Source: Candidatus Limimorpha equi (GTDB taxonomy: Bacteria > Bacteroidota > Bacteroidia > Bacteroidales > F082). Taken from it: a DNA stretch of 10,093 bases. Below the pieces are notes generated by a model. That model was given only the letters and a program-made list of their open reading frames with translations, made no database searches and was not told the DNA's origin. Below, in pieces: positions 1 through 5,777 of this stretch. The translations under genes were made by a program, and so were the position numbers. Positions within the stretch are counted from its first letter, which is position 1. The number at the start of each line of letters is the position of its first letter. The DNA is taken from the NCBI GenBank assembly GCA_018065885.1, contig JAGHSL010000114.1:1-10093 (forward strand). Reading direction: 5' to 3'.

Positions 1-40
1 GGAGTGCTGCCATTACACCATTGGGCACTGAAATCGGCTG

Positions 41-69
41 CAAAAATACTATTTTTTCTAATAGCGCAA
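41..69 (-). promoter_or_regulatory. Leftward promoter for a gene beyond the left edge
   Basis: On the minus strand there is a TATTTTTG -7 box (41-48), matching the Bacteroidota TAnnTTTG consensus, with a TTG at 67-69 as a possible -33 element 18 bp upstream. Transcription would start near 34. A minus-strand ATG at 11-13 opens a frame (Met-Ala-Ala-Leu) that runs off the window, so this is probably the very start of a gene lying to the left. Only four codons are visible, so I do not call the gene. The TATTTTTGCAGC block matches the one before both ATPase genes. Confidence 0.5.
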
Positions 70-93
70 GGAAAAAAACGAAATTTTTTTCCT
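69..93. repeat. AT-rich inverted repeat
   Basis: AGGAAAAAAA (69-78) and TTTTTTTCCT (84-93) are perfectly complementary 10-base arms around a 5-base loop. The repeat lies between the glnS terminator and the leftward promoter and begins at the possible -33 element. It could be an operator or extra terminator-like structure. Nothing in the sequence decides between these. Confidence 0.4.
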
Positions 94-96
94 CAT

Positions 97-134
97 AAAA
101 AACGATGACTCCCCTAATGACAGGGAAGTCATCG
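97..134 (-). terminator. Rho-independent terminator of glnS
   Basis: Read on the minus strand, a 12-bp stem (arms 123-134 and 103-114, one G-U wobble) closes an 8-base loop and is followed directly by six T residues (complement of A97-A102). It starts 22 bp after the glnS stop codon, the position and form expected of an intrinsic terminator. Confidence 0.85.
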
Positions 135-155
135 CTGATATTGGTAATTAGCTGA

Positions 156-1889
156 TTATTGTGCCTTAGCCCAAGTGTCTTTCAGGCCAACGGTCTTGTT
201 GAAAACAAGATGATCGGCTGTGCTGTCCTTGTCGACGGTGAAGTAACCGATTCTCTGGAACTGGAAATGGTCGAGCGGCTTGACATCGGCGAGATATTTC
301 TCGACATAGCACACTGGACGGATTTCCAAAGAGGCTGGATTCATCATTTCCTTCATCGCTTCGAGTGGTGTGAGGCCGCTGTCCTGCAAGCGTGCGAGTT
401 CGTCGCGCGGATTTTCAACCTTCCAAAGACGGTCGTACATGCGCACTTCGGCTTCTAAACAATGGTTGCAGCTGACCCAGTGGATGGTGCCTTTCACCTT
501 GCGGTTGGCGCCTGGCAGACCGCTTCTCGATTCAGGGTCACATTCAGCATAAACTTCGACAACTTCGCCGTTTTCGTCTTTCTTGCAGCCCGTGCACTTC
601 ACGATGTAGGCATTCTTCAGACGGACTTCGTTGCCAGGGGTCATGCGGAAATATTTCTTCGGAGCATCTTCCATGAAGTCTTCCTTTTCAATCCAAAGCT
701 CGCGGCTGAACTCAATCTTGTGGCTGCCAGCGGTTTCGTCCTCAGGATTGTTGATGGCTTCCATTTCTTCGACTTGACCTTCCGGATAGTTGGTGATAAT
801 CAGTTTCACTGGATTGACGACAGCAGCCACACGGGTTGCCGTTGCGTTGAGGTCTTCGCGGATGGCGCTTTCCATCAAGGCGAAATCGTTCAAGGCATCG
901 TAAGTGGTGTAGCCAATCTTGTCGATGAACTTGTGAATGGCCGATGGCGTGTAGCCGCGTCGGCGGAAACCGCAAATCGTGGGCATTCGCGGGTCGTCCC
1001 AACCGCTCACCAAGCCTTCGTTGACCAAAACCAGCAGGTTGCGTTTGCTGAGCAAGATATAATTAAGGTTCAGCTTGTTAAACTCAGTCTGGCGTGGACG
1101 GTTGTCATCCAAATCCTTGCCTTCTTTCAGTTCGTCGACGAAATAATCGTACAACGGGCGGTGAACCACAAACTCCAAAGTGCAGAGCGAGTGGGTGACG
1201 CCTTCGAAGAAGTCGCTTTGTCCGTGGGCGAAGTCGTACATCGGATAGGCGTTCCACTTGGTGCCTGTGCGATGATGCGGCGTTTTCACAACACGGTAGA
1301 TGATAGGATCGCGGAAGTGCATGTTCGGGTTGGCCATGTCGATTTTGGCGCGCAACACCATTTTGCCTTCTTCAATCTCACCGTTATTCATTTTGTTGAA
1401 CAGGTCTAGAGACTCTTCAACAGGGCGGTTGCGGTAAGGGCTTTCGGTGCCTGGCTGTGTAGGCGTGCCTTTTTGTGCCGCAATCTCTTCCGAACTCTGT
1501 TCATCAATATAAGCCTTCCCTTCCTTAATCAATCTGATGGCAAAATCCCATAGTTGCTGGAAATAATCGGAAGCATAGTATTCGTTACCCCACTGGTAGC
1601 CAAGCCATTGAATATCCTCTTTGATGGCATCGACATACTCCATGTTTTCCTTGGTAGGGTTGGTGTCGTCGAAGCGCAAATTGCACACGCCGCCGTGTTT
1701 GGCAGCAATGCCGAAGTCGAGGCAGATAGCCTTGGCATGACCGATGTGAAGATAACCGTTAGGCTCTGGGGGGAAGCGGGTCTGTACGCGTCCGCCGTTC
1801 TTGCCGTTTCTGAGGTCTTCTTCAACCATCGCTTCAATGAAATTCAGCGATTTCTTTTCTGTTCCGTTTTCTTCAACTGGATTTGTCAT
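156..1889 (-). CDS. glnS: Glutaminyl-tRNA synthetase (GlnRS)
   Basis: Charges tRNA-Gln with glutamine in the cytoplasm (class I aminoacyl-tRNA synthetase, EC 6.1.1.18). The 577-residue length fits bacterial GlnRS. The HIGH motif is intact at residues 48-51 inside PPEPNGYLHIGHAKA. The second class I signature is the GlnRS-type LLSKR at 279-283, followed by the typical GWDDPRMPT (296-304). The C-terminal half has the two-part beta-barrel anticodon-binding domain, recognisable by KGTIHW near 466-471. The ATG at 1889 leaves a short N-terminal extension before the catalytic core, as usual for the family. The gene stands alone, with a TACTTTTG -7 box upstream and a strong hairpin terminator downstream. 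An unusual cluster of cysteines (432, 435, 450, 474, 477) sits in the anticodon-binding region. Presence of glnS means direct charging of tRNA-Gln is available, rather than relying only on transamidation. The call is firm. Confidence 0.97.
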   Translation of the reverse strand: MTNPVEENGTEKKSLNFIEAMVEEDLRNGKNGGRVQTRFPPEPNGYLHIGHAKAICLDFGIAAKHGGVCNLRFDDTNPTKENMEYVDAIKEDIQWLGYQWGNEYYASDYFQQLWDFAIRLIKEGKAYIDEQSSEEIAAQKGTPTQPGTESPYRNRPVEESLDLFNKMNNGEIEEGKMVLRAKIDMANPNMHFRDPIIYRVVKTPHHRTGTKWNAYPMYDFAHGQSDFFEGVTHSLCTLEFVVHRPLYDYFVDELKEGKDLDDNRPRQTEFNKLNLNYILLSKRNLLVLVNEGLVSGWDDPRMPTICGFRRRGYTPSAIHKFIDKIGYTTYDALNDFALMESAIREDLNATATRVAAVVNPVKLIITNYPEGQVEEMEAINNPEDETAGSHKIEFSRELWIEKEDFMEDAPKKYFRMTPGNEVRLKNAYIVKCTGCKKDENGEVVEVYAECDPESRSGLPGANRKVKGTIHWVSCNHCLEAEVRMYDRLWKVENPRDELARLQDSGLTPLEAMKEMMNPASLEIRPVCYVEKYLADVKPLDHFQFQRIGYFTVDKDSTADHLVFNKTVGLKDTWAKAQ

Positions 1890-1914
1890 AAGTCTAAAAA
1901 GTTAATACGAGGTG

Positions 1915-1922
1915 CAAAAGTA
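1915..1922 (-). promoter_or_regulatory. glnS -7 promoter box
   Basis: On the minus strand TACTTTTG matches TAnnTTTG exactly, 25 bp before the glnS ATG. No convincing TTTG -33 element is seen at the usual spacing, so only the -7 half is supported. Confidence 0.5.
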
Positions 1923-2078
1923 AGACAAAATCATTTATTCGGATTCGGCTTGCCAAGAAATCTTTCAAGAAATCCACCTCGACACCCTCATGGAGCTAAT
2001 TGTTTCTGATTTCTTATTCTTTTTCCCATTAAATTATTGTCTCCATGAAAATTCCGCTCAATCGAAAAGAATAATTCA

Positions 2079-2086
2079 TATTTTTG
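2079..2086 (+). promoter_or_regulatory. -7 promoter box of the nitroreductase gene
   Basis: TATTTTTG matches TAnnTTTG exactly and lies 23 bp before the ATG at 2110. The -33 region is poor. The box argues that the reading frame upstream of 2110 (open back to 1990) is not translated, and so supports the start at 2110. Confidence 0.5.
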
Positions 2087-2109
2087 CCCCGTTAATAATC
2101 ACATTTACT

Positions 2110-2748
2110 ATGAAAACACATTCACTTATCATCGCTTTGGCACTCGCCATCATCGCTTTGCCGTCGTGCTGCAACAAGACGGAAGAAGCGGAAGTAACCG
2201 AAACAAACACAACACCTATCACAATGAATACTACAATGGACGACTTGCTGACGCGCCGCAGCGTGCGCAGCTACACCGAAGAAATGCCTCCACGCGAGGT
2301 GATTGAAGAAATCTGCAAGGCCGGCACTTACGCCCCAACGGGCATGAACCGCCAAAGCCCAATCATCATTGCCGTCACCAACCGCGAAGTGCGCGACCAG
2401 CTGAGCCGCCTCAACGCTGCCGTTATGGGTAGCGACAGCGACCCGTTCTATGGTGCTCCTGTCGTGTTGGCCGTTTTGGCCGACAGCACCGCTGCCATGA
2501 CTTGGAAGGAAGACGGCAGTCTGGTCATGGGCAACCTGCTCAACGCAGCCCACGCCAAAGGCTTGGGATCCTGCTGGATTCACCGCGCCAAGGAAGTCTT
2601 TGAAACCGAAGAAGGTAAGGCCATCCTCGCCAATTTGGGCGTTGAAGGCAATTTCATCGGCATCGGCAACTGCATTCTCGGCTACACCAATGGCGACGAA
2701 CCTGAAGCCCGCCCGCGTAAGGAAAATTATGTTTATTGGATTGAGTAA
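2110..2748 (+). CDS. Nitroreductase-family flavoprotein with lipoprotein signal
   Basis: A 212-residue protein of the FMN-dependent nitroreductase superfamily, which uses NAD(P)H to reduce nitro compounds, quinones or related electron acceptors; the natural substrate cannot be read from sequence. Family marks are RRSVRSY (49-55) at the FMN phosphate end, APTGMNRQ (75-82), a GLGSCWI segment (151-157) and ILGY (189-192). The N-terminus is unusual for the fold: MKTHS, then a hydrophobic run (6-17), then a lipobox LPSC with Cys20, followed by a lysine and acidic residues (NKTEEAE). This predicts Sec export and lipid anchoring. The start at 2110 gives exactly this signal peptide and sits just after a -7 box. 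Internal methionines at 39 and 43 could instead give a cytosolic form beginning close to the conserved fold. A hairpin terminator follows the gene. The enzyme family is firm; the substrate and cell location are inferred. Confidence 0.88.
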   Translation: MKTHSLIIALALAIIALPSCCNKTEEAEVTETNTTPITMNTTMDDLLTRRSVRSYTEEMPPREVIEEICKAGTYAPTGMNRQSPIIIAVTNREVRDQLSRLNAAVMGSDSDPFYGAPVVLAVLADSTAAMTWKEDGSLVMGNLLNAAHAKGLGSCWIHRAKEVFETEEGKAILANLGVEGNFIGIGNCILGYTNGDEPEARPRKENYVYWIE

Positions 2749-2816
2749 TAGTTGCTTCTTGCTTTTGGCCTTTAACCATTAGCTAACGGACACGTTTATT
2801 CAAAATATTGGCTTAA

Positions 2817-2858
2817 AAATAACGCTTGCATCCTGATAAAAAGGAGCAGGCGTTATTT
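2817..2858. terminator. Bidirectional hairpin terminator between convergent genes
   Basis: AAATAACGC and GCGTTATTT form the base of a long hairpin (arms 2817-2834 and 2842-2858, with one mismatch and a one-base bulge). On the plus strand it is followed by T-rich sequence with G interruptions, serving the nitroreductase gene. On the minus strand it runs into TTTTTAAG, serving ATPase 1. It lies between the stops of the two convergent genes. Confidence 0.65.
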
Positions 2859-2885
2859 GTTTGCATTTCAATGTTTTGATAATTC

Positions 2886-2954
2886 CATTTGGCGAATCGG
2901 CGATTTTTCATTTGGCGAGTTGGCGAAAATCCATTTGGCGAGTTGGCTGATTTC
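2886..2954. repeat. 23-bp tandem repeats, block 3' of ATPase 1
   Basis: Three contiguous 23-bp units begin at 2886, 2909 and 2932. Each starts CATTTGGCGA and then carries either an ATCGGCGA-type or a GTTGGCGA-type second half. The third unit ends at 2954, the base next to the ATPase 1 stop codon (2955-2957). A decayed 22-bp relative may precede the block at 2864-2885. The same units occur in the block beyond the other end of the gene, in the same orientation. There are no spacers between units, so this is a minisatellite and not a CRISPR array. Confidence 0.93.
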
Positions 2955-4235
2955 CTATTGTTTCAAAGTGCCAATCGGGACGACAAAAACACCGTCTTTT
3001 CGGCGATAAGCCATATTTCCCACAGCCGTCAAAACCATTTTAAAAGAAGGTGCAAACATCTTGTCAGTGTCGATTTTAGTTTCCAATCTATTCAACGAAG
3101 CAGCACCTTCCTCTATGAGTTTCTCGCCACCCAATTTTATCTCAATCAGTCCATAATGACCATTGCGCAAATGTACGACGGCATCACATTCAAGTCCGTT
3201 TTTGTCGCGGAAATGATACACCTTGCCATTTAACGCATCGGCATACACACGCAAGTCGCGGACGGCAAGCGTTTCAAACAGCAAGCCCATAGTGTTCAGG
3301 TCGTTAGCCAAATCCTTCGGACCAATGCCCAAGGCTGCAACAGCAATGGATGGGTCTGTGAAATAGCGTGTATCGGATGTGCGGATAGCCGATTTCGACC
3401 TCAAATTAGGGTTCCAAGCCTCCATGTCTTCAACAACGAAAATCTTCTTCAACGCATTGATATAAGAGGCAACGGTATCTTCAGTCAAACTGTCGGTATC
3501 GTTTACTTTCATATCATCGCGAATAGTCGTATTTGGCACTTGCGTACCTTGATGTCTCGCCAAAGAACGCATGAGCCGCTTAGCCCGAGCCTCATCGCGC
3601 AAAGTGTTATCAACGCGCGATATGTCGATGCCAGTAACCGCCTCGTAATACGAAAAGACAGGTTCCAAGGCATCTCCCTTTTCCATAAAAAGCGATGTCG
3701 GCCAACCGCCTCGGCAAATGAGGAAAGCCATATCATAAAGATTCAGGCTGGCATCGGAAAAGATGCTGTCAGGCTGACCGAACAAAGCCTCTAAACTTAT
3801 ATTGCCATTCGATTCACCCGATTCCCAAAGACTCATCGTGCGCATGGTAAGCCACGAAAAACGCCCCGTCCCGCTATGACGCATCTTGTCCGTTTCGACA
3901 GGGACAGCACTTCCCGTAAGAATAAATTGCCCCATTCCCTGCCGATGATCTGCCTCAAAGCGTATGGCATCCCATAGTTGCGGTGCCTCCTGCCATTCGT
4001 CGATAAGATGCGGCGTTTCACCTTGCAGCAAGGCCTTTACATCGTTTTCGGCAAGTAACAGGTTCTTTTTAAGCGTTTCGGGATCAGCCATATAAAGAAT
4101 GCTATTGGCAAATTGCTCAGAAGTAGTGGTCTTGCCGCACCATTTCGGACCTTGCACCACTACCGCTGCCGAGGTTTTCAGTTTCTTTTCCAACACAGCA
4201 TCAGCCACTCTTGGCCTGTAGTTTTCCTTATTCAT
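2955..4235 (-). CDS. AAA-family ATPase with DUF4143 C-terminal domain (copy 1)
   Basis: A 426-residue ATP-binding protein of the AAA_14 plus DUF4143 type, common in multiple copies in Bacteroidota and archaea and without an established function. Residues 1-150 form the ATPase: Walker A GPKWCGKT (29-36), Walker B HLIDE (76-80), a sensor-like FILTGS (104-109) and SGTGR (121-125), a possible arginine finger. The C-terminal part is the DUF4143 region, with ECDAVV (349-354, Asp351) and IEIK (364-367), a spacing like the PD-(D/E)XK nuclease fold. No membrane segment or signal peptide is seen, so it should be cytosolic. The gene has its own promoter (TATTTTTG at 4258-4265) and is bracketed by 23-bp repeat blocks. 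It is clearly homologous along its whole length to the ATPase at 5778-7043. It looks intact. Possible roles are mobile-element function, DNA processing or regulation through the repeats; none is shown by the sequence. Confidence 0.9.
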   Translation of the reverse strand: MNKENYRPRVADAVLEKKLKTSAAVVVQGPKWCGKTTTSEQFANSILYMADPETLKKNLLLAENDVKALLQGETPHLIDEWQEAPQLWDAIRFEADHRQGMGQFILTGSAVPVETDKMRHSGTGRFSWLTMRTMSLWESGESNGNISLEALFGQPDSIFSDASLNLYDMAFLICRGGWPTSLFMEKGDALEPVFSYYEAVTGIDISRVDNTLRDEARAKRLMRSLARHQGTQVPNTTIRDDMKVNDTDSLTEDTVASYINALKKIFVVEDMEAWNPNLRSKSAIRTSDTRYFTDPSIAVAALGIGPKDLANDLNTMGLLFETLAVRDLRVYADALNGKVYHFRDKNGLECDAVVHLRNGHYGLIEIKLGGEKLIEEGAASLNRLETKIDTDKMFAPSFKMVLTAVGNMAYRRKDGVFVVPIGTLKQ

Positions 4236-4257
4236 GCCTTGTATTTTTATTACGCTG

Positions 4258-4287
4258 CAAAAATATATCTTTTTTTCTAAATATCAA
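4258..4287 (-). promoter_or_regulatory. Promoter of ATPase 1
   Basis: On the minus strand a TATTTTTG -7 box (4258-4265) has a TTG at 4285-4287, 19 bp upstream, as -33 element. The leader to the ATG is only about 16 bases. The 18-bp block TATATTTTTGCAGCGTAA (4250-4267) is identical to that of the second ATPase gene. The repeat block begins 14 bp upstream of the -33 element. Confidence 0.7.
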
Positions 4288-4301
4288 CATTTTAAAAAAC
4301 T

Positions 4302-4416
4302 TATTTGGCGAATCGGCGATTTTTCATTTGGCGAGTTGGCGAAAATCTATTTGGCGAATCGGCGATTTTTCATTTGGCGAATCGGCGATTTTTCATTTGG
4401 CGAGTTGACGATATTC
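4302..4416. repeat. 23-bp tandem repeats, block 5' of ATPase 1
   Basis: Five contiguous 23-bp units start at 4302, 4325, 4348, 4371 and 4394. Each begins YATTTGGCGA; the second half is of the ATCGGCGA type in units 1, 3 and 4 and of the GTTGGCGA type in unit 2. Unit 5 is a diverged GTTGACGA form. The block lies between the divergent ATPase 1 and sigma factor genes, so it could influence either. Its first 55 bp match the block 3' of ATPase 1 with one mismatch. Confidence 0.95.
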
Positions 4417-4546
4417 CTTATAGCTTTTAGCTGCGTTTATGCAAAGTTAATGGCTAATGGCAAAAAGCTAATGGCAAAAAATCTCACTTTTTTTGTAGTT
4501 TTACGGCGGATTTTGCGTCTAAGGGTTGTTCTTCAATTCACCAATC
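4417..4546 (+). promoter_or_regulatory. Leader region of the sigma factor gene with a 14-bp tandem duplication
   Basis: This completes the 311-bp gene-free stretch between ATPase 1 and the sigma gene. It holds two adjacent copies of GCTAATGGCAAAAA (4453-4466 and 4467-4480), preceded by a partial copy GTTAATG (4446-4452), and a run of seven T (4488-4494). TAGTTTTA (4496-4503) is the nearest fit to a -7 box, with one mismatch to TAnnTTTG, but lacks a good -33 element. The sigma promoter therefore lies probably here but is not firmly located. Confidence 0.4.
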
Positions 4547-5038
4547 ATGGAAAACAAAAAGCAAAAAGAAAAGGATTTCGCGCAAATGGTCAAAAGGAAC
4601 AAGAATACGATTTACACCGTGTGCTATATGTTCTCGAAAGACCAGGACGAAGTCAGCGACCTGTTTCAGGAAACGCTCATCAACTTGTGGAATGGCTTCG
4701 ACTCGTTCCGTGGCGAATGTGACGTGCGGAGCTGGGTGTGGCGCGTGACGCTCAACACCTGCATCTCGGCCGAGCGGAAGAAAAAGAAATCGGAAACCAT
4801 ACCGCTCTCGATGGAAATCAACCTTTTCACCGACACCGACAGCGACACGAAACAAATCCAGCAGCTTTACAGCCGGATCAACCGCCTCGGCATGGTCGAC
4901 CGCGCCATTGTGCTGCTATGGCTCGAAAACATGAGTTACGAAGAAATCGGGCAGATTATCGGCATCTCAACGAAAAACGTTTCCGTGAAATTGGTCAGGA
5001 TTAAGGAACAGCTCAGAAACATGTCAGACGAACAATAA
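4547..5038 (+). CDS. ECF-type RNA polymerase sigma factor
   Basis: A 163-residue sigma-70 family protein lacking regions 1 and 3, thus ECF-like. It directs RNA polymerase to a specific promoter set. Region 2 spans about 17-75 and includes SDLFQETLINLWNGFDSF (37-54) and RSWVWRVTLNTCIS (61-74), typical of core-binding and -10 recognition helices. Region 4 spans about 105-157, with the helix-turn-helix in SYEEIGQIIGISTKNVSVKL (130-149). The ATG at 4547 is preferred over one at 4526 because it begins the charged N-terminus usual for the family. The next gene follows after 14 bp and encodes a membrane protein, so the pair should be one operon. By analogy, the membrane protein is the obvious candidate to regulate the sigma factor. 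The target regulon is unknown. The repeat block and ATPase 1 promoter lie divergently upstream. Confidence 0.9.
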   Translation: MENKKQKEKDFAQMVKRNKNTIYTVCYMFSKDQDEVSDLFQETLINLWNGFDSFRGECDVRSWVWRVTLNTCISAERKKKKSETIPLSMEINLFTDTDSDTKQIQQLYSRINRLGMVDRAIVLLWLENMSYEEIGQIIGISTKNVSVKLVRIKEQLRNMSDEQ

Positions 5039-5052
5039 AAAAATTCAAAACT

Positions 5053-5613
5053 ATGGAACACAACGAATTAGAAGAAATGCGCGAACAGATGGCGCTCCTC
5101 AACCGGAAACTCGACAAGGAAGAAATCGTCAGCGATGAAGCCATCAGCGAAATGACACAAAAGAGAATCGCAAAAATTCAAAGACGGCTTATAGCCAAAA
5201 TGATTATCGTGCCAATTATTTTTTTCATTTTACTTGGTATTATCGGGTTAGTATTAGGAATCTTTTGCGACACCTTATACTATCGTATTTATCAGACCAC
5301 AAATGAACTGAAATCAGCCAATCGTAATCTTATGCGGAACACCATCCGCATTAAAAGAGCACTGAAATACAATAAAATTACAAAAATCAATACGGCAATT
5401 GTATTTCTTTGTATTCCAATAACAACCATAGTTTCACTAATTTATTTTGGCACAAAGTCACAAGCGGTCGAACAATGGGTTTTAACTGCCATAATGGCAA
5501 TTGGCCTCATTGCACTAGCCATCTACTTTATCATAGATATTCGCAAAAACGTGATGAACAATAAAGTTGAAGATGTCCTTTCGCAAGTATTGGAAGAACT
5601 AGAAAAAGAATGA
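5053..5613 (+). CDS. Three-segment membrane protein encoded next to the sigma factor
   Basis: A 186-residue protein I cannot assign to a named family. The N-terminal 45 residues are charged and helical (ELEEMREQMALLNRKLDKEE), likely a cytosolic coiled-coil-forming stretch. Three hydrophobic segments follow at about 50-71, 114-132 and 142-162, and the C-terminus (163-186) is acidic. The start lies 14 bp after the sigma factor stop, indicating co-transcription. Bacteroides genomes often have similar small membrane proteins with a MREQ...LDKE-type N-terminus directly after sigma factor genes (recollection, not checked). A role as anti-sigma factor or membrane sensor is inference from position; no classical anti-sigma zinc motif (HxxxCxxC) is present. 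Base composition changes within the gene: the first 150 bases are GC-richer like the sigma gene, the rest is AT-rich. Confidence 0.8.
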   Translation: MEHNELEEMREQMALLNRKLDKEEIVSDEAISEMTQKRIAKIQRRLIAKMIIVPIIFFILLGIIGLVLGIFCDTLYYRIYQTTNELKSANRNLMRNTIRIKRALKYNKITKINTAIVFLCIPITTIVSLIYFGTKSQAVEQWVLTAIMAIGLIALAIYFIIDIRKNVMNNKVEDVLSQVLEELEKE

Positions 5614-5680
5614 ACCTTACACAGCTGTAGATGTATCAACGGCAAAACGAGCTGAAAATTCAACCGTAATTTTCCCAAAA

Positions 5681-5749
5681 ATTGAAAATCTTGGGAATTT
5701 AAAATTGAAAATTATGGGAATTTTATATTGAAAATCTTGGGAATTTTAT
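5681..5749. repeat. 23-bp tandem repeats 5' of ATPase 2
   Basis: Three contiguous 23-bp units start at 5681, 5704 and 5727. Each is ATTGAAAATCTTGGGAATTT or a close variant followed by AAA or TAT; unit 2 has two changes (TA for CT). The sequence differs from the ATPase 1 repeats but the period is the same, and a GAAAATC core aligns with the sense-strand form of the other array. Just upstream, AATTTTCCCAA (5669-5679) can pair with TTGGGAATTT of unit 1. Confidence 0.93.
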
Positions 5750-5756
5750 ATTTTTG
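5727..5756 (+). promoter_or_regulatory. Promoter of ATPase 2, overlapping the repeat array
   Basis: The -7 box TATTTTTG (5749-5756) begins on the last base of the third repeat unit. ATTG at 5727-5730, the first four bases of that unit, is at 18-bp spacing and would serve as the -33 element. Transcription should start near 5763, leaving about 15 bases of leader. The block 5747-5764 is identical to the corresponding block before ATPase 1. Confidence 0.7.
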
Positions 5757-5777
5757 CAGCGTAAAACCTCAAGATAG

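Noticed and set aside
462..1409. 315-residue open frame on the plus strand opposite glnS
   Set aside because: It lies wholly antisense to the conserved glnS gene, has no recognisable domain, and reflects codon bias of the real gene.
1990..2109. N-terminal extension of the nitroreductase
   Set aside because: The start at 2110 gives a complete lipoprotein signal peptide and a -7 box lies inside the extension.
2122..2583. 153-residue frame antisense to the nitroreductase
   Set aside because: No domain and no promoter; a shadow of the conserved sense gene.
2886..4416. CRISPR array
   Set aside because: Units are contiguous without spacers, only 23 bp, and no cas gene is near.
4211..4722. Open frames through the 23-bp repeats giving FSFGE / IWRIGDF peptide repeats
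   Set aside because: The repeated peptides are a by-product of the DNA repeat: 23 bp is not a multiple of three, the frames overlap the start of ATPase 1 and the sigma gene, and they have no domain or promoter of their own.
5651..5680. A fourth, degenerate repeat unit upstream of the ATPase 2 array
   Set aside because: CTGAAAATT resembles the core but the remainder does not align at 23-bp phase; better explained as an inverted-repeat partner of unit 1.
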